Source: Providencia alcalifaciens DSM 30120 | GTDB lineage: Bacteria; Pseudomonadota; Gammaproteobacteria; Enterobacterales; Enterobacteriaceae | DNA length: 64,000 nt | Direction of reading: 5' to 3' | NCBI RefSeq assembly: GCF_000173415.1 | Contig: NZ_ABXW01000047.1 | Location: 186,001-250,000 of the forward strand | Shown here: piece by piece, positions 50,588 through 59,982 of the stretch | Layout of the letters: each line of letters starts with the position of its first letter | Numbering within the stretch: the first letter of the stretch is position 1 | The notes under the pieces: model-generated | The model's database searches: none | Told to the model about the DNA's origin: nothing | Seen by the model: only the letters and a program-made list of their open reading frames with translations | Program-made: the position numbers and the translations under genes

Positions 50588-51439
50588 ATGAAGCAGTATC
50601 TTGAATTATGCCAACGTATTCTCGATGAAGGTCAATGGGTTGAAAACAAGCGCACAAATGTCCGCTGTTTAACCGTTATTAATGCTGATCTCGAATATGA
50701 TGTAGGTAACAATCAATTTCCTCTAATTACGACCCGCAAAAGCTTTTATAAAGCCGCTATTGCTGAATTATTAGGGTACTTACGTGGCTATGATAACGCG
50801 GCACAATTTCGTGAAATTGGTTGTAATACATGGAATGCCAATGCGAATGAAAACCAAGCATGGTTAGATAATCCGCACCGCAAAGGCGAAGATGACATGG
50901 GGCGCGTTTATGGTGTCCAAGGTCGTTCATGGCAACGTCCCGATGGTTCTCATCTTGACCAATTAAAGAAAGTCGTTAATAACCTGAAAAATGGCATTGA
51001 TGACCGTGCGGAAATTATTACTTTCTATAACCCTGGCGAATTCGAAATGGGCTGCTTACGTCCATGTATGCATACCCATACCTTTTCACTGCTTGGCGAT
51101 ACATTGCATTTAACTTCATACCAACGTAGCTGCGATGTTCCCCTTGGACTCAATTTTAATCAGGTGCAATGTTTTGTCTTGTTGGCGCTAATGGCGCGTA
51201 TTACGGGTCACAAAGCGGGTAAGGCTTACCATAAAATTGTGAATGCTCATATTTATGAAAACCAACTACCTTTAATGCGTGATGTCCAATTAACGCGTGA
51301 GCCATACCCATCTCCAAATTTAACGATTAATCCTGAAATTAAAACCTTAGAAGATATTGAAACGTGGGTAACAACGGATGACTTCACTTTGGAAGGTTAT
51401 CAGTGCCACGAAGCCATTAAATATCCATTTACGGTTTAA
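50588..51439 (+). CDS. thyA: Thymidylate synthase ThyA, 283-residue Vibrio-like type
   Basis: ThyA methylates dUMP to dTMP using methylene-tetrahydrofolate. The catalytic Cys160 lies in CLRPCMHTH, and the nucleotide-binding [13 protein letters not shown] is near residues 179-191. The protein differs strongly from E. coli ThyA (264 aa). It has inserts such as [19 protein letters not shown], and [11 protein letters not shown] stands in place of DSRRIIVSAWN, so only one Arg of the phosphate-binding Arg pair remains. The sequence resembles the Vibrio 283-residue form as I remember it. ATG 50588 gives the usual MKQYLELC start. It is followed by a terminator and then the pseudopilin genes. Confidence 0.95.
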   Translation: MKQYLELCQRILDEGQWVENKRTNVRCLTVINADLEYDVGNNQFPLITTRKSFYKAAIAELLGYLRGYDNAAQFREIGCNTWNANANENQAWLDNPHRKGEDDMGRVYGVQGRSWQRPDGSHLDQLKKVVNNLKNGIDDRAEIITFYNPGEFEMGCLRPCMHTHTFSLLGDTLHLTSYQRSCDVPLGLNFNQVQCFVLLALMARITGHKAGKAYHKIVNAHIYENQLPLMRDVQLTREPYPSPNLTINPEIKTLEDIETWVTTDDFTLEGYQCHEAIKYPFTV

Positions 51440-51461
51440 TTAGTATTGATTAGTTGATCTG

Positions 51462-51497
51462 AAGGCATAGGCATTTCACATTGCTTATGCCTTTATT
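51462..51497 (+). terminator. Intrinsic terminator of thyA
   Basis: The 12-bp stem AAGGCATAGGCA/TGCTTATGCCTT, with one G-U pair, is followed by TATTG. The U-run is short. Confidence 0.65.
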
Positions 51498-51781
51498 GCC
51501 TACCTATGTAATTACTCTTGAATTCTCTTCCTCTCATCTTTTTGCTTTGCCGTGTGTTCAACTACTTTCCAGCATCATTCTTTTTTTCGTGAGCTATTTT
51601 TTTACCTCTTAATTTATTATTCAAAGTGGTATCCAGAAAGTACGAGAGAAAATGTAACCATTACATTTTTCTGGAAAGCGCTACGAAAAATAAACGATGA
51701 AGATTGTTGTTCTGTGATATTTCCGGTCATGCTTATCTCTGAGGCCAGATAGGTTGCTATCAGAAGGGAAAGATAAACCAG
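51498..51781. other. AT-rich leader of the pseudopilin-recBCD run
   Basis: About 280 bases lie between the thyA terminator and the first pseudopilin gene. A 66-codon open frame (51552-51752) has no ribosome-binding site or family features, and I regard it as noncoding. The promoter of the downstream genes is presumably here, but I cannot place it. Confidence 0.4.
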
Positions 51782-52291
51782 ATGAATTTGATAAATAAAA
51801 CGACGAAGGGGTTGAAGAAAAAAAAGGATGAACAGGGATTCACGTTAATTGAAATGTTAGTTGTACTGTTTCTTTGTTCAATCGTGGGGTTACCTGCATT
51901 TTATCAATGGCAACAACAAGTGAAGCGGTTACAGCTTATTGATGCTGCGAGGCAAACCGCAGAATTTATCTACAGTAACTTAATGGAAGGGATTTATCTC
52001 AATCAACATCGAATTATGTCGGTTAGTTCCACATTAACGAGCTGGAATTTAAAGGTCGCTAATGTGGATACACTACAGAAAATAAGCCAATTTAGTGGTG
52101 ATAAATTCGATGGTATTGAACTCAAGCATGCGTCTAGACAATCGATTCATTTATACGGTAAGCAAGGAACCAGCAGCCCTTTTCAAATAGCGCTTAGTAA
52201 TCAAAGTGACCAAATATCAGTGATAGTTTCATCTGCTGGACGAGTACGTAGTTGTAGCAAACAAGCATTAGCAGGCGTACCTAAATGTTAA
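51782..52291 (+). CDS. ppdA: Prepilin peptidase-dependent pseudopilin PpdA-like
   Basis: This is a type IV pilin-like (minor pseudopilin, GspH/FimT-type) protein of 169 residues. A long basic leader (residues 1-18, Lys-rich) precedes the prepilin cleavage motif QGFTLIEML, with cleavage after Gly19 and Glu+5, then a hydrophobic helix to about residue 42. The C-terminal region ends in a Cys pair (SCSKQ and PKC). It is the first of four short overlapping genes ahead of recC, in the same order as E. coli ppdA-ppdB-ygdB-ppdC. The function of the cluster is not known. Assignment rests on position and motif; overall similarity to E. coli PpdA is low. Confidence 0.8.
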   Translation: MNLINKTTKGLKKKKDEQGFTLIEMLVVLFLCSIVGLPAFYQWQQQVKRLQLIDAARQTAEFIYSNLMEGIYLNQHRIMSVSSTLTSWNLKVANVDTLQKISQFSGDKFDGIELKHASRQSIHLYGKQGTSSPFQIALSNQSDQISVIVSSAGRVRSCSKQALAGVPKC

Positions 52292-52899
52292 TACGCGCTA
52301 GAGAGAATAAAAGGGAAAAAGGGTTCTCACTATTGGAGTCTTTGGTCGCAATGCTGGTCGGTTGTTTAGTGTGTATAGCTGCAATGAATACGATCCCCGT
52401 GCTATTTAAGCAACTATTTCAGGCGTTTTTCCAATACCAATTAGATAGGGAGGTGAGACAGGTACTGATTAATATAGAAAAGGATTTTCGCCGAATTGGT
52501 CATTGTAGCCAGTCTCTCTCTAAGCCTCGCTGCGAAGGTAAGGCAATCACTATCAGCGCCAAGTTTTTAAGTCACCAAATGAACTCCTGTATTATTTTTG
52601 CCTATGATCAAGACTTATCAGGGAGTTGGGTTGTCGGGCAAGAAAAGACATTACATTCAGATTTTTTTGGATTTAGGCTTAACAATAATAAGCTTGAATC
52701 TAATCGTAACGTCACAAGCTGTGATGGAACTCGTTGGCAGTCCTTATTTGATCCTTCTATTGTTAAAGTTAATAAGCTTAATTTTAATTGGCAGCCAGCT
52801 GTGCACATGTTAGAGACGCATATCAATTTAGAAAGCCTTTTATTGCCAAGTAAAACATTTAATTACCGCTCTACTGTGATGTTAAGGAATATGCCATGA
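52285..52899 (+). CDS. ppdB: Prepilin peptidase-dependent pseudopilin PpdB-like
   Basis: A 204-residue pseudopilin (GspJ/PilW-like) with the cleavage motif KGFSLLESL at residues 12-20 and a hydrophobic helix to about 35. The segment DQDLSGSWVVGQEKTLHSDFFGFRL, seen at about residues 110-135, corresponds to a matching region of E. coli PpdB (FRL, then TSC). The start overlaps the end of ppdA by 7 bases, and the end overlaps ygdB by four (ATGA). Base composition is AT-rich, like its neighbours in the cluster. Confidence 0.8.
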   Translation: MLIRARENKREKGFSLLESLVAMLVGCLVCIAAMNTIPVLFKQLFQAFFQYQLDREVRQVLINIEKDFRRIGHCSQSLSKPRCEGKAITISAKFLSHQMNSCIIFAYDQDLSGSWVVGQEKTLHSDFFGFRLNNNKLESNRNVTSCDGTRWQSLFDPSIVKVNKLNFNWQPAVHMLETHINLESLLLPSKTFNYRSTVMLRNMP

Positions 52900-53339
52900 A
52901 GTGGAAGATAGCGGAGCAAGGTAATATTGCTTTAGTGATGGTGATGGTTTTAATGAGTATAGGGCTCATACTATTAAAAGCGTTACATTACTACCAAACA
53001 CGGGCTAGCTATGAACTGAGCCGAGAAGAAAAATATTATCAATCGTTTAATTTAGCAGAATCTGCTTTGGCGTGGGGGCTCACTCAACATTGGGTGCTGA
53101 AGACAGATAAATCAGGTTCTTGGGTATGTCAAAAAGAACAGAATCAAGGGTGGGTGAGTTGCCTTAAATATTATAAAAACAATCAATTCATTTTATCGGG
53201 AACCGGTGAGTTACAGCCTAACAAGTCGTTAACGGTATATCGTTGGGTAATACCGATATGGAATGAAGGGCGTCTACAAGCACAAGAAAATGGGTGGATA
53301 GATTATTGCCCTGTCGCCATTAAAGGATTTTGTCAATGA
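52896..53339 (+). CDS. ygdB: DUF2509 (YgdB) PilX-like pseudopilin
   Basis: A 147-residue protein with an N-terminal EQGNIALVMVMVLMSIGLIL segment. It is prepilin-like but has Asn in place of the usual aromatic or Leu after Gly, so processing by prepilin peptidase is uncertain. SFNLAESALAWGLTQHW near residues 50-65 and a C-terminal WIDYCPVAIKGFCQ, matching the end of E. coli YgdB (WSDFCPL..ALCQ), support the assignment. It overlaps ppdB and ppdC by four bases each. Confidence 0.78.
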   Translation: MKWKIAEQGNIALVMVMVLMSIGLILLKALHYYQTRASYELSREEKYYQSFNLAESALAWGLTQHWVLKTDKSGSWVCQKEQNQGWVSCLKYYKNNQFILSGTGELQPNKSLTVYRWVIPIWNEGRLQAQENGWIDYCPVAIKGFCQ

Positions 53340-53719
53340 AGAATTCACAGCGAGGATTTGCGCTGGTAGAGTCGATGATAGCGGTGGTTGTTTTTGCTAT
53401 CTTACTCATAGCTCTGTTAAACTATAGTCAATATATCGCTTTGAATTTTAATCAAATATCTCAAAGTGCAAAGGCAGTCAGGTCTCTACATGGAACATTA
53501 GAAAAAACAGTATCTTCCCATAACGCTATTCCATTAAAAGTAGAGCCATGGGCTCATGATTTACAGAATCAAGAACAGCAGATAGAAATTGTATATTCTG
53601 CCAATGTTGGGAGCTGTGCTGAATCTAAGGTGTCCTTGTCAGTGGGCAATAAACGGCATTCGATAAGTCGCTGGCAATGCGCAAAAGGAGAGAGTCATGT
53701 TTCAGGTTTATCATTCTAA
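53336..53719 (+). CDS. ppdC: Prepilin peptidase-dependent pseudopilin PpdC-like
   Basis: A 127-residue minor pseudopilin (GspI/PilV-like) with the cleavage motif RGFALVESMIAV at residues 6-17 and a hydrophobic helix to about 30. Two C-terminal Cys are present (VGSCAES and RWQCAK). ATG 53336 overlaps the ygdB stop (ATGA) and is preferred over an in-frame TTG two codons earlier. The end overlaps the recC start by 23 bases, so recC translation is coupled to this gene. Confidence 0.8.
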   Translation: MKNSQRGFALVESMIAVVVFAILLIALLNYSQYIALNFNQISQSAKAVRSLHGTLEKTVSSHNAIPLKVEPWAHDLQNQEQQIEIVYSANVGSCAESKVSLSVGNKRHSISRWQCAKGESHVSGLSF

Positions 53720-56700
53720 CCAATTAGATCTTCTTAAAGAGCTAATTGCACACTTAATGGAGAATGATCCACTCACACATCCTTTTGAGCAAGAAATTGT
53801 GTTAGTTCAAAGCCCTGGAATGTCTCAGTGGTTACAAATAGAACTTGCTAAGCGTTTTGGGATAGCCGCTAACATAAACTACCCATTACCAGCGACGTTT
53901 ATTTGGGATATGTTCCGTCGAGTTCTTCCAGATATTCCTAAGGAAAGTGCTTATACCAAGCAAGCGATGACGTGGAAATTAATGACTATTTTGCCAACAG
54001 TTATTAATGAAGCTGAATTTGAGCCTTTACGTCATTATCTTAATGACGACTCAGATAAGCGTAAATTACATCAATTATCAGGACGAATTGCTGACTTATT
54101 TGACCAGTATTTGGTCTATCGACCAGAGTGGATTTCTCACTGGCAGCGTAATGAACTAATTGAAGGATTAAGCTCAAATCAATTATGGCAAAAAAGATTA
54201 TGGCTCTGCTTGGTCGAGTATACAGCGCAACTTGGTCAGTCGCCTTGGCACCGTGCAAATCTATACCAGAGCTTTATTGATAAGCTGCGGGAATCACCAG
54301 AGTTGGCTAAAAATTTACCCGCTCGCTTATTTATCTGTGGTATTTCTTCTTTACCACCAGTGTACCTACAAGCGCTTAATGCTATTGCGGAACATACGGA
54401 TATTCACTTAATGTTTACCAACCCATGTCGCTATTATTGGGGTGATATTCAAAGCAGTGCCTTTTTGGCGAGATTGCAACAACGAAAATTGCGCCATTAT
54501 TTAGATAAATATGAAATATCTCGTTTTAAAATTGAGGAGCATGCCGCTAATTTATTTAATGCCGATGGCGAGCAAAATATTGCGAATCCATTACTGGCAT
54601 CATGGGGTAAGCTTGGGCGTGACAACCTGTATTTTATTTCTCAAATTGACGCCACAAATGAAGTTTCTGCTTTTGTAGAGAATGGGAGAAATAATCTCCT
54701 TGAAAATTTACAGCAAGATATTCTAGATCTTGAAAATCACGCGCAATTAGGCGCGACATTAGAAGAGTACGAAAGTAGTCAGCATAAGCGACCGCTTAAT
54801 CAATTAGACCAATCAGTGACATTCCATTCATGCCACAGTGCTCAGCGAGAAGTTGAAGTTTTACAGGATCGTTTACTGGCATTGTTTGAAGAAGATGCAA
54901 CATTGACACCACGAGATGTGATCGTGATGGTTGCAGACATTGATAGTTATGCCCCTTATATTCAAGCCGTCTTTGGTAATACAAACTCATCACACTATAT
55001 TCCATTTTCAATATCAGATAGAAAAGCGTTGCAAGCTCACCCGATCTTGCAAGCTTTTATCATGTTATTGGATCTCCCTCAAAGCCGATTTTCTACAGAA
55101 CAAGTTTTAACATTATTAGAAGTGTCGGCATTTTCAGCACGTTTCAACATAGATGAAAGTGAACTGAGTTTATTAAGACGTTGGGTTAATGAATCTGGTA
55201 TTCGTTGGGGACTTGATGATGACAATGTTCGCTCACTGTCTTTGCCTGTTATTGGGCAAAATACATGGCAGTTTGGTTTAAGCCGTATGTTACTTGGCTA
55301 TGCAATGGATAGCCGTAATGGTCCCTGGAATGGGGTATTACCGTATGATGAATGCAGTGGGTTAGCTGCTCAGTTAGCGGGGAAACTTGCATTACTCGTT
55401 GATACTCTTAGAGAATGGAGAACATTGCTGGAGCAAGAACGTACTCTAGAGGAGTGGAAAACTGTCTGTCAGCAATTGATTGATACTTGCTTCAAAGTGG
55501 ATAGTGAAACTGAAGTGGTGTTGGCATTATTGACTGAGCAATGGCATAAAATTATTGAAAACGCCCTGACCTCCAATTATCAAGAAACAATTCCATTACG
55601 ATTAATTCGTGATGAGTTATCTGTTTGTTTTGATGATGAAAAAATTAGTCAGCGTTTTCTTGCCGGAGCAATAAATTTTTGTACATTGATGCCAATGCGT
55701 TCAGTGCCGTTCAAAGTCGTTTGTTTGCTTGGTATGAATGATGGGGCATATCCGCGTAATGTACCGCCATTAGGTTTTGATTTAATGGCAGAAAAAATAC
55801 AACGTGGCGACAGAAAACGCCGCGATGATGACCGATATTTATTTTTGGAAGCGCTGAATTCAGCAGCGAAACAGCTCTACATTAGTTATATCGGGCGCTC
55901 GATCCGAGATAATCAAGAATGTAATCCATCGGTGTTGGTGACTGAACTATTGGAGTACATCTGTCAGAGCTTCTGCCTACAAGGTGACCAATCACTTAAT
56001 ATCGATGATAGTGCCCAGCGCTTAAAGCAGCACTTAGTCACTGAGCATAATCGAGTACCATTTGCGAAAGAAAATTTTGTACCAAACTCTCTTTATCAAA
56101 GTTTTGCTCAGGAGTGGTTACCTGCAGCAAAAAGTGAGGATAAAGCAACGGAAGTGTTCACTTCAGTATTAAAGCAAAGGGAACCTATTACAGAATTATC
56201 GTTAGAACAAATTTTACGTTTTTATCGACACCCAATTCGTGGCTTTTTCCAACAACGTCTGAAGGTCCATTTTTCGGTTGAAGAGACCGAGCTTCCAGAA
56301 GAGGAACCGTTTGTATTAGGTGGATTACAACGTTATAAAATCAATGATCAAGTCTTAGATTTGTTGGTAAAAGATGAAGACCCAAATCCGCTTTATCATG
56401 CTTTAAAGGCCTCAGGACAACTACCCGCTAAACAATTTGGTCAGATATTTTGGGAAAAGCAACTAAATGACATTGCTCCATTAGCTGAAAAAGTTAAAGA
56501 GTATGGTGATCAGCGTATTGATTACCCGATTGAATGTGAAATACAAGGAATCAAAATCACGGGTTTATTGAGAAACATTCATGAATCAGGAATATTGCGC
56601 TATCGACCTGCCTATCTAACGGCTAATGATGGGGTGCAATTATGGATAGAGCATTTATTTTTCAATGCATTCATTCGTGAAGGTGAGAGCATTGCATTAG

Positions 56701-57071
56701 GACGAGAAAACAGTGTTTGGCATTTTTCTGCCATACCAACCGAAAATGCCAAAGAGCACTTAAATACCTTTATCAAAGGTTATTGTGAAGGAATGAATAC
56801 GCCTCTGATCCTCTTAAACCAAAGTGGTTGGAATTGGCTCTCAGCGTGTTTAGATAAAAAAACAAAGGAATATGATTTTATTTCGGAAGATGTGCAGCAA
56901 AAGGCGTTATCTGCGCTATTACAAAGCCTTCAGGGAAGCCAAATGAAAGTGGGTGAAATGGAAGATGATTATGTATTACGGGCTTGTAGAAGCATAAATA
57001 GTTCATTGATTGAATCGCTGCTGAGTAATACTCGGCGCTTCTTACTGCCGATGGCAGAGCACTTAAAATAA
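53697..57071 (+). CDS. recC: Exodeoxyribonuclease V subunit gamma RecC
   Basis: RecC is the inactive-helicase subunit of RecBCD that splits the duplex and recognises Chi. The 1124-residue protein (E. coli 1122) aligns along its length, with LVQSPGMSQWLQ near residue 36, FGIAANINYPLPATFIWDMF near 54-73, TPRDVIVMVADIDSY near 400, and MPMRSVPFKVVCLLGMNDG near 662. Residues I recall as involved in Chi recognition (Gln38, Gln44, Leu64, Trp70, Asp133, Leu134, Asp136, Arg142, Arg186) are kept, but position 40 is Pro rather than Thr. It starts inside ppdC and is followed 16 bases later by ptrA. Confidence 0.96.
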   Translation: MFQVYHSNQLDLLKELIAHLMENDPLTHPFEQEIVLVQSPGMSQWLQIELAKRFGIAANINYPLPATFIWDMFRRVLPDIPKESAYTKQAMTWKLMTILPTVINEAEFEPLRHYLNDDSDKRKLHQLSGRIADLFDQYLVYRPEWISHWQRNELIEGLSSNQLWQKRLWLCLVEYTAQLGQSPWHRANLYQSFIDKLRESPELAKNLPARLFICGISSLPPVYLQALNAIAEHTDIHLMFTNPCRYYWGDIQSSAFLARLQQRKLRHYLDKYEISRFKIEEHAANLFNADGEQNIANPLLASWGKLGRDNLYFISQIDATNEVSAFVENGRNNLLENLQQDILDLENHAQLGATLEEYESSQHKRPLNQLDQSVTFHSCHSAQREVEVLQDRLLALFEEDATLTPRDVIVMVADIDSYAPYIQAVFGNTNSSHYIPFSISDRKALQAHPILQAFIMLLDLPQSRFSTEQVLTLLEVSAFSARFNIDESELSLLRRWVNESGIRWGLDDDNVRSLSLPVIGQNTWQFGLSRMLLGYAMDSRNGPWNGVLPYDECSGLAAQLAGKLALLVDTLREWRTLLEQERTLEEWKTVCQQLIDTCFKVDSETEVVLALLTEQWHKIIENALTSNYQETIPLRLIRDELSVCFDDEKISQRFLAGAINFCTLMPMRSVPFKVVCLLGMNDGAYPRNVPPLGFDLMAEKIQRGDRKRRDDDRYLFLEALNSAAKQLYISYIGRSIRDNQECNPSVLVTELLEYICQSFCLQGDQSLNIDDSAQRLKQHLVTEHNRVPFAKENFVPNSLYQSFAQEWLPAAKSEDKATEVFTSVLKQREPITELSLEQILRFYRHPIRGFFQQRLKVHFSVEETELPEEEPFVLGGLQRYKINDQVLDLLVKDEDPNPLYHALKASGQLPAKQFGQIFWEKQLNDIAPLAEKVKEYGDQRIDYPIECEIQGIKITGLLRNIHESGILRYRPAYLTANDGVQLWIEHLFFNAFIREGESIALGRENSVWHFSAIPTENAKEHLNTFIKGYCEGMNTPLILLNQSGWNWLSACLDKKTKEYDFISEDVQQKALSALLQSLQGSQMKVGEMEDDYVLRACRSINSSLIESLLSNTRRFLLPMAEHLK

Positions 57072-57087
57072 AGGAGAGCATCCAAGA

Positions 57088-59982
57088 ATGTTACGATTAT
57101 CGAAACATATCGCTCATCTGTTCTTGTTATCACTACTGTTTGTCGGTAGTGCCATTGCTGCGCAACCACTTTGGCAAGTATTGCCAGAGACTATCAATAA
57201 AAGCGTGAGTGATCCCCGAGAATATAAAGCTATTAAATTGAATAACGACATGACGGTTTTACTGGTTTCAGATCCTAAAGCCACAAAATCGTTAGCTGCG
57301 GTCTCATTACCTGTTGGAAGTATTGAGAATCCAGATAGTCAGTTAGGACTTGCTCACTATTTAGAACATATGGTGTTAATGGGCTCTAAAAAATACCCAG
57401 AGCCAAGCAGCTTCTCTGAATTTTTACAAAAGCATGGCGGGAGTCATAACGCGAGTACAGCTCCTCACCGTACAGCCTACTATTTTGAAGTCGAAAATGG
57501 TGCATTAGAAGCGGCGACTGATAGGCTCGCGGATGCCCTTGCAGAACCATTACTAGACCCTATCAATGCGGATAAAGAACGTAATGCAGTTAATGCAGAA
57601 CTGACAATGGCTCGTGCCCGTGATGGAATGCGCATTTGGCAGATTCGTTCAGAAACCTTAAATCCCGCGCACCCAAATTCTCGCTTTGCTGGGGGGAATC
57701 TAGAAACGCTAAAGGATAAAAAAAATAGTAAGCTTCAAGATGAGTTAGTGAGTTTCTACAAGCGTTATTATTCTGCGAACCTGATGAACGGGGTGCTATA
57801 TGGCGATCAATCTATTGAGCAATTGGCGAAAATCGCCAATGAAACATTTGGTCGTATCCCTAATTTTAATGCCTCAGTACCTGAAGTCACGATCCCAGCA
57901 GTTACGGATAAAGAAAAAGGTATTGTGATTCATTACGTTCCGTCTCAGCCGCAAAAAGCACTGCAAATTGAATTTAGTATCAAAAATAATATGGCGGATT
58001 TTCGTAGCAAAAGTGATGAATATATTAGCTACTTAATCGGGAACCGTAGCCCTGGTACGTTATCAGACTGGCTGATCTCCCAAGGATTAGCGGAAGGTAT
58101 TAGTGCATCAGCATCACCAAATTCTGACCGTAACTATGGCTCCTTTTCTATTTATGTCACGTTAACTGACAAAGGATTAGCCGAGCGTGATCAAATCATT
58201 GCCGCCATTTTTGCTTATATTGATTTGATTAAAAACCAAGGTGTTAACCAAGGTTATTTTGATGAAATAGCCAAAGTGCTTAATTTATCATTCCGTTATG
58301 GTTCAATTGTAAGAGACATGAACTATATCGAATGGCTATCTGACCAAATGATCACAATGCCAGTTAATCATGTATTGGACTCTGATTACGTGGCGGATAA
58401 ATATAACCCTGCTGCAATAAAACAGCGACTTTCTGAGTTAACTGCGCAAAATGCCCGTATTTGGTTTATTAGTCCGAATGAGCCAAGTAATAAAAAAGCT
58501 TATTTTGTCGATGCACCCTATCAGGTTGATAAAATTAGCAAAAAGCAATTTACGCAGTGGGCTGATTTAGAGTCAAAAATGACGTTTAAATTGCCTAAAC
58601 TTAACCCATATATTCCAGACAACTTGTCACTGATTAAAACAGACAAAGCTTACAAGCATCCTGAAATGGTTTATCAGGAAGGAAATACCCGTGTTCTGTA
58701 TATGCCGAGCCAATATTTTGCTGATGAACCTAAGGCGAGTATTACGTTAGATCTCCGGTACAACGAGCAAGATAAAACGGCTAAATCTCAAGTGGCTGGC
58801 TCACTTCTGCAATATATTTCATCGTTAAAAATGGATGAATTACAGTATCAGGCTTCTGTAGCTGGAATGTCTGTTTCAGTTTCTCAAGGGGTTGGTTTAC
58901 AGCTCAATGCTAGTGGTTATACCCAGCATTTATCTGAGCTGTTTTTGTCCATGACCAAGCAATATTTAAGTTTTGAGCCAACAGAAAGAGAGTTAGCCCA
59001 AGCAAAATCTTGGTACAAAGAACAAATCGAAGTAGCAAACAATGCGAAAGCGTATGAACTCGCTATGCAACCACTGCAGCGTCTCAATAGTGTTCCTTAT
59101 TTTGAACAAGAACAACGGTTAGCCGCTTTAGAGACTATCACGCTTAAGGATATTACGGACTACCGTGATTCAGTCGTTGAGGGGGCTGCCTTACAGGCGT
59201 TAGTGGTAGGAAATCTAACTCAGCAACAAAGTATTCAAACTATTTTGGACGCGAGTAAGCTATTGAAGAGCAAAGGTAAAAATTGGTGGCGTGGTGATAT
59301 CGTTGTTGTAGATAAAACGTATTTGGCAAATTTCCATAAACAAGGTAATAGCAGTGATAATGCGTTAGCTGAGCTATTTATTCCTACTGGCTATGATCGT
59401 ATCGATGGCGCTGTTTTATCGGGTATTTTATCGAAAATTGTTCAACCCTGGTTCTACGATCAACTGCGAACCAATGAGCAATTAGGTTATGCGGTATTTG
59501 CCTTTAAGGTTGGGCTGGGCGATCAATGGGGAATTGGTTTCTTACTACAAAGTAATGCCAAAACTCCAAATTATCTCAATACTCGCTATCAGGATTTCTA
59601 TACGGCGGCTTTGGATAAGCTGAAAAAATTGCCTGCTAGTGAGTTTGAGCAATATAAGCAATCCATCATTACAGAAATGAAGCAGCCACCGCAAACATTC
59701 TATGAAGAAGTAGGACGTTATGGTTCTGATTTTTCTCGTAATATTTTCAGTTTTGATACTCGAGATAAACTGTTAACGAGATTAGCGGCAGCAACTCAAG
59801 CTGAAGTGATTAACTACTACGAAAACGCAGTATTAAAACGCCAAGGCTTGGCTATGGCATCTCAAGTTATTGGTCAGAATGTCGATACGAAATCGGGATA
59901 TGCACAATTTAAAAACTGGGCGCTATATCTGAATGCATCTGACCTTCAGAAGAAGTTACCGATTAAGGAAAATGCTGAGTGA
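57088..59982 (+). CDS. ptrA: Protease III (pitrilysin) PtrA
   Basis: PtrA is a periplasmic M16 zinc metallopeptidase that degrades small peptides. The 964-residue protein (E. coli 962) has a signal peptide (1-24) and the inverted zinc motif HYLEH (His90, Glu93, His94) with the distal ligand Glu171 in NAELTMA. As in E. coli, it is embedded between recC and recB. Its stop overlaps the recB start (GTGA). Confidence 0.96.
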   Translation: MLRLSKHIAHLFLLSLLFVGSAIAAQPLWQVLPETINKSVSDPREYKAIKLNNDMTVLLVSDPKATKSLAAVSLPVGSIENPDSQLGLAHYLEHMVLMGSKKYPEPSSFSEFLQKHGGSHNASTAPHRTAYYFEVENGALEAATDRLADALAEPLLDPINADKERNAVNAELTMARARDGMRIWQIRSETLNPAHPNSRFAGGNLETLKDKKNSKLQDELVSFYKRYYSANLMNGVLYGDQSIEQLAKIANETFGRIPNFNASVPEVTIPAVTDKEKGIVIHYVPSQPQKALQIEFSIKNNMADFRSKSDEYISYLIGNRSPGTLSDWLISQGLAEGISASASPNSDRNYGSFSIYVTLTDKGLAERDQIIAAIFAYIDLIKNQGVNQGYFDEIAKVLNLSFRYGSIVRDMNYIEWLSDQMITMPVNHVLDSDYVADKYNPAAIKQRLSELTAQNARIWFISPNEPSNKKAYFVDAPYQVDKISKKQFTQWADLESKMTFKLPKLNPYIPDNLSLIKTDKAYKHPEMVYQEGNTRVLYMPSQYFADEPKASITLDLRYNEQDKTAKSQVAGSLLQYISSLKMDELQYQASVAGMSVSVSQGVGLQLNASGYTQHLSELFLSMTKQYLSFEPTERELAQAKSWYKEQIEVANNAKAYELAMQPLQRLNSVPYFEQEQRLAALETITLKDITDYRDSVVEGAALQALVVGNLTQQQSIQTILDASKLLKSKGKNWWRGDIVVVDKTYLANFHKQGNSSDNALAELFIPTGYDRIDGAVLSGILSKIVQPWFYDQLRTNEQLGYAVFAFKVGLGDQWGIGFLLQSNAKTPNYLNTRYQDFYTAALDKLKKLPASEFEQYKQSIITEMKQPPQTFYEEVGRYGSDFSRNIFSFDTRDKLLTRLAAATQAEVINYYENAVLKRQGLAMASQVIGQNVDTKSGYAQFKNWALYLNASDLQKKLPIKENAE

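Noticed and set aside
51552-51752. A 66-codon open frame between thyA and ppdA
   Set aside because: No ribosome-binding site, no recognisable motif, and composition like noncoding AT-rich DNA.
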